A stretch of DNA of 8,144 bases from Armatimonadota bacterium (GTDB lineage Bacteria; Armatimonadota; Armatimonadia; Armatimonadales; Armatimonadaceae), in assembly GCA_014381035.1 (NCBI GenBank), contig JACMIS010000045.1:1-8144 (forward strand). Direction: 5' to 3'. Position numbers and translations under genes: made by a program. The notes below the pieces were generated by a model. That model ran no database searches and was not told the origin of the DNA. It saw nothing but the letters and a program-made list of their open reading frames with translations. Positions 6,145 to 8,144 of the stretch are shown piece after piece; position 1 is the first letter of the stretch; every line of letters starts with the position of its first letter.

Positions 6145-6180
6145 GGCGAAAGGGGCGGCATCTTTGCCGCCCCTTTCGCC
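6145..6180. terminator. Perfect 16-bp hairpin between convergent operons
   Basis: Arm GGCGAAAGGGGCGGCA (6145-6160) pairs fully with 6165-6180 across the loop TCTT. It sits 60 bp after the VIT1-family stop and 36 bp before the convergent PepSY stop, the classic place for a bidirectional terminator. Neither strand has a clear U-tract after the stem, so it may act as a transcription block or an mRNA 3'-end stabiliser rather than a canonical intrinsic terminator. Confidence 0.65.
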
Positions 6181-6205
6181 GATTTACCACGGCCGATTTA
6201 CCGCG
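6178..6205. repeat. 14-bp imperfect tandem repeat
   Basis: GCCGATTTACCACG (6178-6191) is followed directly by GCCGATTTACCGCG (6192-6205), with one mismatch. It begins in the last bases of the hairpin arm. It is probably a small slippage duplication; no function is suggested. Confidence 0.5.
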
Positions 6206-6215
6206 AGCGTACTGG

Positions 6216-6701
6216 CTACTCCTTTGTGTTCGCGCTCGTTTTTCGTTCCTGTTCGGAACCTTCCTGTTCCGCCTCATCGTCGTCGGCTTCGCTTCTGATC
6301 ACTTTGCCGGTGTCGCCGCTCACCTCCACCTCGAATTTCGTCCCGCCCTTCGCCGTGATGTCCACGCCGTAAACCGGCTTACCATCCTCGTTCTCCAACT
6401 CTACTTTGGTGACCGTGCCGGGCTGCGCGACGAGTGCGACGACCTTCGCCTCGTCCGGGGTGATCTTAGCCGCGACAGGGGCTTCGTCCACTTCTTCTTT
6501 TTCGTCATCCACTTCGCCGTCGCCGTCGCCCACCGATGTCTGCGATGCGACATCCGGCGACTGCTGTCGCACCCCTGTTAATGCCGCGCCGTTCGCGGCA
6601 GCCCCCCCGTTCGTTTTTTTCGCGCCGATGGCGAACGCCGCCGTCGCAATCCCTATCATCAGCACCGCGACCAGTAGTACGTTACGATTTCCGATTTTCA
6701 T
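6216..6701 (-). CDS. Exported PepSY-domain protein with acidic linker and tail
   Basis: The product has 161 residues. A signal peptide (MKIGNRNVLLVAVLMIGIAT core) has probable cleavage after AFA at 24. A low-complexity Ala/Gly/Asn stretch follows (27-45), then a strongly acidic linker (59-73, GDGDGEVDDEKEEVDE), a PepSY domain (about 79-137; ITPDEAKVVAL, KVELENEDGKPVYGVDI, GDTGKVI) and a second acidic tail (138-153). PepSY domains occur in secreted or periplasmic proteins and are often linked to protease inhibition or envelope regulation; the partner is unknown here. The acidic patches could bind cations, but that is inference. The start is supported by AAAGGA about 9 nt upstream. It lies 98 nt downstream of a second PepSY gene on the same strand and is probably co-transcribed. 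Confidence 0.88.
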   Translation of the reverse strand: MKIGNRNVLLVAVLMIGIATAAFAIGAKKTNGGAAANGAALTGVRQQSPDVASQTSVGDGDGEVDDEKEEVDEAPVAAKITPDEAKVVALVAQPGTVTKVELENEDGKPVYGVDITAKGGTKFEVEVSGDTGKVIRSEADDDEAEQEGSEQERKTSANTKE

Positions 6702-6727
6702 TTTCTGACATCCTTTCTCGCACGTCG

Positions 6728-6747
6728 GTGACGGTCTATTCCGTCAC
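6728..6747 (-). promoter_or_regulatory. Hairpin between the two PepSY genes
   Basis: GTGACGG (6728-6734) and CCGTCAC (6741-6747) form a perfect 7-bp inverted repeat with a 6-nt loop. It sits 26 nt upstream of the 161-residue PepSY start. No U-tract follows. It could be an operator, a processing site that sets different levels of the two proteins, or a weak attenuator. Confidence 0.35.
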
Positions 6748-6799
6748 ACAATATGGACAACACCGGGACGATGGACCATCGCTACCGCGTGGACACCGA

Positions 6800-7165
6800 T
6801 CACTTCGCAGAATGACCGAGTGCTTTGTGTAGATCGGCGGCGAACTCTTTGCCTTCGTCTTCCGGCGTCACTGTCTCCGTCGCGCCCGCTTTGCCGGTCG
6901 TCGCATCCACCCCGACCTCCATCAATTTTTGTCCCTTGACGATCACAACATCGTATATGAATCTGCCGTCCTCCTGCACGTAGGTGGCTTGGATCGCTTT
7001 GCCGCCGACTTTCGCGGTTGCTATCTTCATCGCTTCCCACGGGGCGATGCGGCTCGCCGCCCGCGCTTCCGTACCGCCGCCGACGATAGTCGCGGTCATG
7101 GTACCAGCCGCAAGAAGACACAGAGCGAATAGGGCACAGGCGCGTTGTTTGAGTTGCTTATTCAT
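6800..7165 (-). CDS. Exported PepSY-domain protein, small form
   Basis: The product has 121 residues. The signal peptide is about 1-36 (basic MNKQLKQR, core ACALFALCLLAAGTMTATIV, likely cleavage in ARA-A). Almost the whole mature protein is one PepSY domain: IAPWEAMKIATAKVGGKAIQA (40-60), then EDGRFIYDVVIVKGQKLMEVGVDATTGK (65-92) and a short charged end, PEDEGKEFAADLHKAL. The start is supported by AAAGGA about 10 nt upstream and by the signal peptide. It is the first gene of the PepSY pair and lies about 48 nt below the predicted RNA start of a promoter carrying the same 11-bp repeats as the two-component operon. The role is probably periplasmic: sensing, chaperoning or inhibiting an envelope protein or protease. 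Confidence 0.9.
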   Translation of the reverse strand: MNKQLKQRACALFALCLLAAGTMTATIVGGGTEARAASRIAPWEAMKIATAKVGGKAIQATYVQEDGRFIYDVVIVKGQKLMEVGVDATTGKAGATETVTPEDEGKEFAADLHKALGHSAK

Positions 7166-7219
7166 GGCGTATTTTTCCTTTCGCGGGAGCCAGTGGTTTC
7201 TGAAACGCCCGCCTATTTT

Positions 7220-7280
7220 ATGATAATCCCACCGTCTTAGAAGGGATTAAATCGGGCCTGTGAGTTTTCTCAGAGAAGCG
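7220..7280 (-). promoter_or_regulatory. Activator-type promoter of the PepSY operon: 11-bp repeats plus -10
   Basis: Reading leftward, the 11-bp frame holds CGCTTCTCTGA (7280-7270), GAAAACTCACA (7269-7259), a degenerate GGCCCGATTTA (7258-7248) and ATCCCTTCTAA (7247-7237). After exactly 11 bp comes TATCAT (7225-7220), a 5/6 match to TATAAT. There is no consensus -35. GAAAACTCACA differs by one base from GAAAACTCTCA of the VIT1 operon and lies at the same distance from the -10. The RNA start is predicted near 7213. Confidence 0.6.
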
Positions 7281-7310
7281 CATCTATCCGATCTCACGGC
7301 GACGCGTCCC

Positions 7311-7335
7311 CACTACCGGGGGCACTCTCGTAGTG
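7311..7335 (-). terminator. Weak inverted repeat after the small one-TM ORF
   Basis: CACTAC (7311-7316) pairs with GTAGTG (7330-7335) across a 13-nt GC-rich loop, directly abutting the stop codon of the small leftward ORF. It would be a weak 3'-end structure with no U-tract; function is uncertain. Confidence 0.25.
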
Positions 7336-7554
7336 TCAGCGGATGTCCGTGCCCGGATCATTCGGTGCGTCGATTCCATCCGAAGCCTTCTCACCACCGC
7401 CGTTCTCACGCTCCGCTATGAGCAGCAGCGTAACCAGCACCGTTGCCATGGGGAGGAATCGCCGCCAGTGGAAACCGCGATCATTCTGCTTCCATTTCGC
7501 TGTTCCTTTCGCACTGGCAGTCCCTCCCGGAAACCGTTTCTCCAACACGTCCAC
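7336..7554 (-). CDS. Possible small one-TM protein, unknown
   Basis: The product has 72 residues. The N-terminal part is basic and soluble (VLEKRFPGG, KGTAKWKQNDRGFHWRR), one hydrophobic segment follows (FLPMATVLVTLLLIA, about 33-47), then a polar end AERENGGGEK...DPGTDIR. The third codon positions are mostly G or C, as in the sure genes. Against it, the start is a GTG without a ribosome binding site, and the frame reads on naturally upstream of that GTG (residues ARFHPEVV) to a stop at 7578 without any start codon, so the 5' end may be damaged or the start misjudged. I recognise no family. It lies 40 nt below the PAP2 gene on the same strand. Confidence 0.4.
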   Translation of the reverse strand: MDVLEKRFPGGTASAKGTAKWKQNDRGFHWRRFLPMATVLVTLLLIAERENGGGEKASDGIDAPNDPGTDIR

Positions 7555-7594
7555 GACTTCGGGATGAAAGCGTGCCTACTTACATCCCCACAAT

Positions 7595-8029
7595 TCAATA
7601 AGATATTGCGAGCGCGAATCCCCGCTCCCCGGTTTCGGGGCGGATGACAGGTGACAGGACCAGCCCGCGAGGGCTTTTAATTGCCCACTGTGCGGTCAAG
7701 TAGCCGACGGCGGCTCCGGCGACGACATCATGCACATAGTGACGATGTAACCCCACCCGCGATTCCGCGATTAGCACCGCGCCCCCGTACCAGTACAATG
7801 CCTCCTTCGGGTGATAGTGCGCTTCCATCGCCGCTACGGCGAATGCCGCTGTCGTATGACCGCTCGGAAAACTGTCAACGCTGCCGCTACCATCGGGTCG
7901 CTTCTCCCGCGTCAACCGTTTCAATCCTTCTGTTAGTGCGACGCTCGTTATGAGCGCGTCTGCCGTGCGGAGCGATTCGCCCGCCCCCTGCCTGCCTCGC
8001 AGGAGCGGGCGCACCACCCCAACAATCAA
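7595..8029 (-). CDS. PAP2-family phosphatase, apparently missing its N-terminus
   Basis: This is a type 2 phosphatidic acid phosphatase-superfamily protein (membrane phosphatase acting on lipid phosphates or undecaprenyl pyrophosphate; the true substrate is unknown). All three catalytic motifs are intact: K37-x6-R44-P45 in KRLTREKRP; P55-S-G-H58; and S90-R91-x5-H97-x3-D101 in SRVGLHRHYVHD, where H97 is the expected phospho-histidine nucleophile and D101 its partner. Hydrophobic helices surround them. The odd point is the 5' end: motif 1 starts at residue 37, whereas bacterial PAP2 enzymes normally have one or more helices and 80 or more residues before it. The frame is closed by TAA at 8032-8030, the start would have to be TTG (8029) or GTG (8017), and no ribosome binding site is visible. 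It is probably a 5'-truncated remnant or a gene interrupted by the GT-skewed DNA at its right. Confidence 0.7.
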   Translation of the reverse strand: MIVGVVRPLLRGRQGAGESLRTADALITSVALTEGLKRLTREKRPDGSGSVDSFPSGHTTAAFAVAAMEAHYHPKEALYWYGGAVLIAESRVGLHRHYVHDVVAGAAVGYLTAQWAIKSPRGLVLSPVIRPETGERGFALAISY

Positions 8030-8144
8030 TTAATTTTTTGTCGGGGTGCCGTAAACTAATTTGTTGACCTTTGTACATTTTTTGTCGTGGGGGTGTGGGT
8101 GTTTTGTTCTTTTAATATTCCATTTTGTGGTGGGGGCGACGAAC
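8030..8144. other. GT-skewed right flank with no gene
   Basis: The plus strand here is strikingly rich in G and T and poor in A and C, with runs such as TTTTTTGTCGTGGGGGTGTG, unlike the rest of the window. It starts where the PAP2 frame breaks down. CACCCC at 8015-8020 and GGGGTG at 8043-8048 form a 6-bp inverted repeat around an AT-rich 22-nt centre spanning the break. No open frame or promoter matching the 11-bp repeats is seen. It may be the edge of an inserted element, a degraded region, or low-quality sequence near a contig end. Confidence 0.4.

Noticed and set aside
5833..6581. Plus-strand frames of 179 and 210 codons around the convergent junction
   Set aside because: They run out of frame through VIT1, the 16-bp hairpin and antisense to the PepSY gene; Arg-rich shadow translation.
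7887..8078. 63-codon minus-strand frame starting MYKGQQISLRHPDKK as a displaced N-terminus of the PAP2 gene
   Set aside because: No ribosome binding site and no hydrophobic helices of the kind expected before PAP2 motif 1, so a simple frameshift does not restore the protein.
1..8144. CRISPR arrays, tRNA or rRNA genes, insertion sequence with transposase
   Set aside because: No regularly spaced repeat-spacer pattern, no cloverleaf-type or rRNA-like stretch recognised, and no transposase frame; the repeats seen are short and local.

Overview
The window looks like chromosomal DNA from a Gram-negative-type (diderm), moderately GC-rich bacterium. The evidence is an Omp85-family outer-membrane barrel, several Sec signal peptides, purine-rich AGGA/GAGG ribosome binding sites and short gene spacing. 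The phylum cannot be fixed from sequence alone. The mix of PepSY, VIT1/CCC1, DUF1269-like and PAP2 proteins would fit Armatimonadota or a similar environmental lineage, but that is a guess.

Layout. At the left edge (1-85) a leftward sigma70-like promoter with an embedded palindrome probably drives a gene that runs off the window. Positions 218-3842 hold a three-gene leftward operon: a POTRA-less Omp85/surface-antigen barrel, an OmpR/PhoB-type response regulator and a two-TM sensor histidine kinase; the kinase and regulator overlap by ATGA. Positions 3843-4317 are a 475-bp divergent control region. Positions 4318-6085 hold a rightward operon: a DUF1269-like protein, a 36-residue micro-ORF joined to both neighbours by overlapping start/stop codons, a secreted cysteine-containing unknown and a VIT1/CCC1 Fe/Mn transporter. 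A perfect 16-bp hairpin (6145-6180) separates this from a convergent leftward pair of exported PepSY proteins (6216-7165). The right end (7336-8144) has a doubtful small one-TM ORF, a PAP2 phosphatase that appears to lack its N-terminus, and a GT-skewed flank of different composition.

Main observation. Three promoters (Omp85-regulator-kinase, DUF1269-VIT1 and PepSY) share one architecture: three tandem 11-bp repeats related to GAAAACTCTCA, in the same orientation relative to the gene, then exactly 11 bp and then a -10 hexamer (TAGAGT, GATACT, TATCAT), with no recognisable -35. This is what is expected of direct-repeat binding by an OmpR/PhoB-family activator. Such a regulator is encoded in the window and would autoregulate. 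The inference is a compact, locally encoded regulon: a sensor kinase controlling an outer-membrane barrel, a divalent-metal transporter operon and two periplasmic PepSY proteins. This would suit a metal or envelope stress response, but the signal is unknown.
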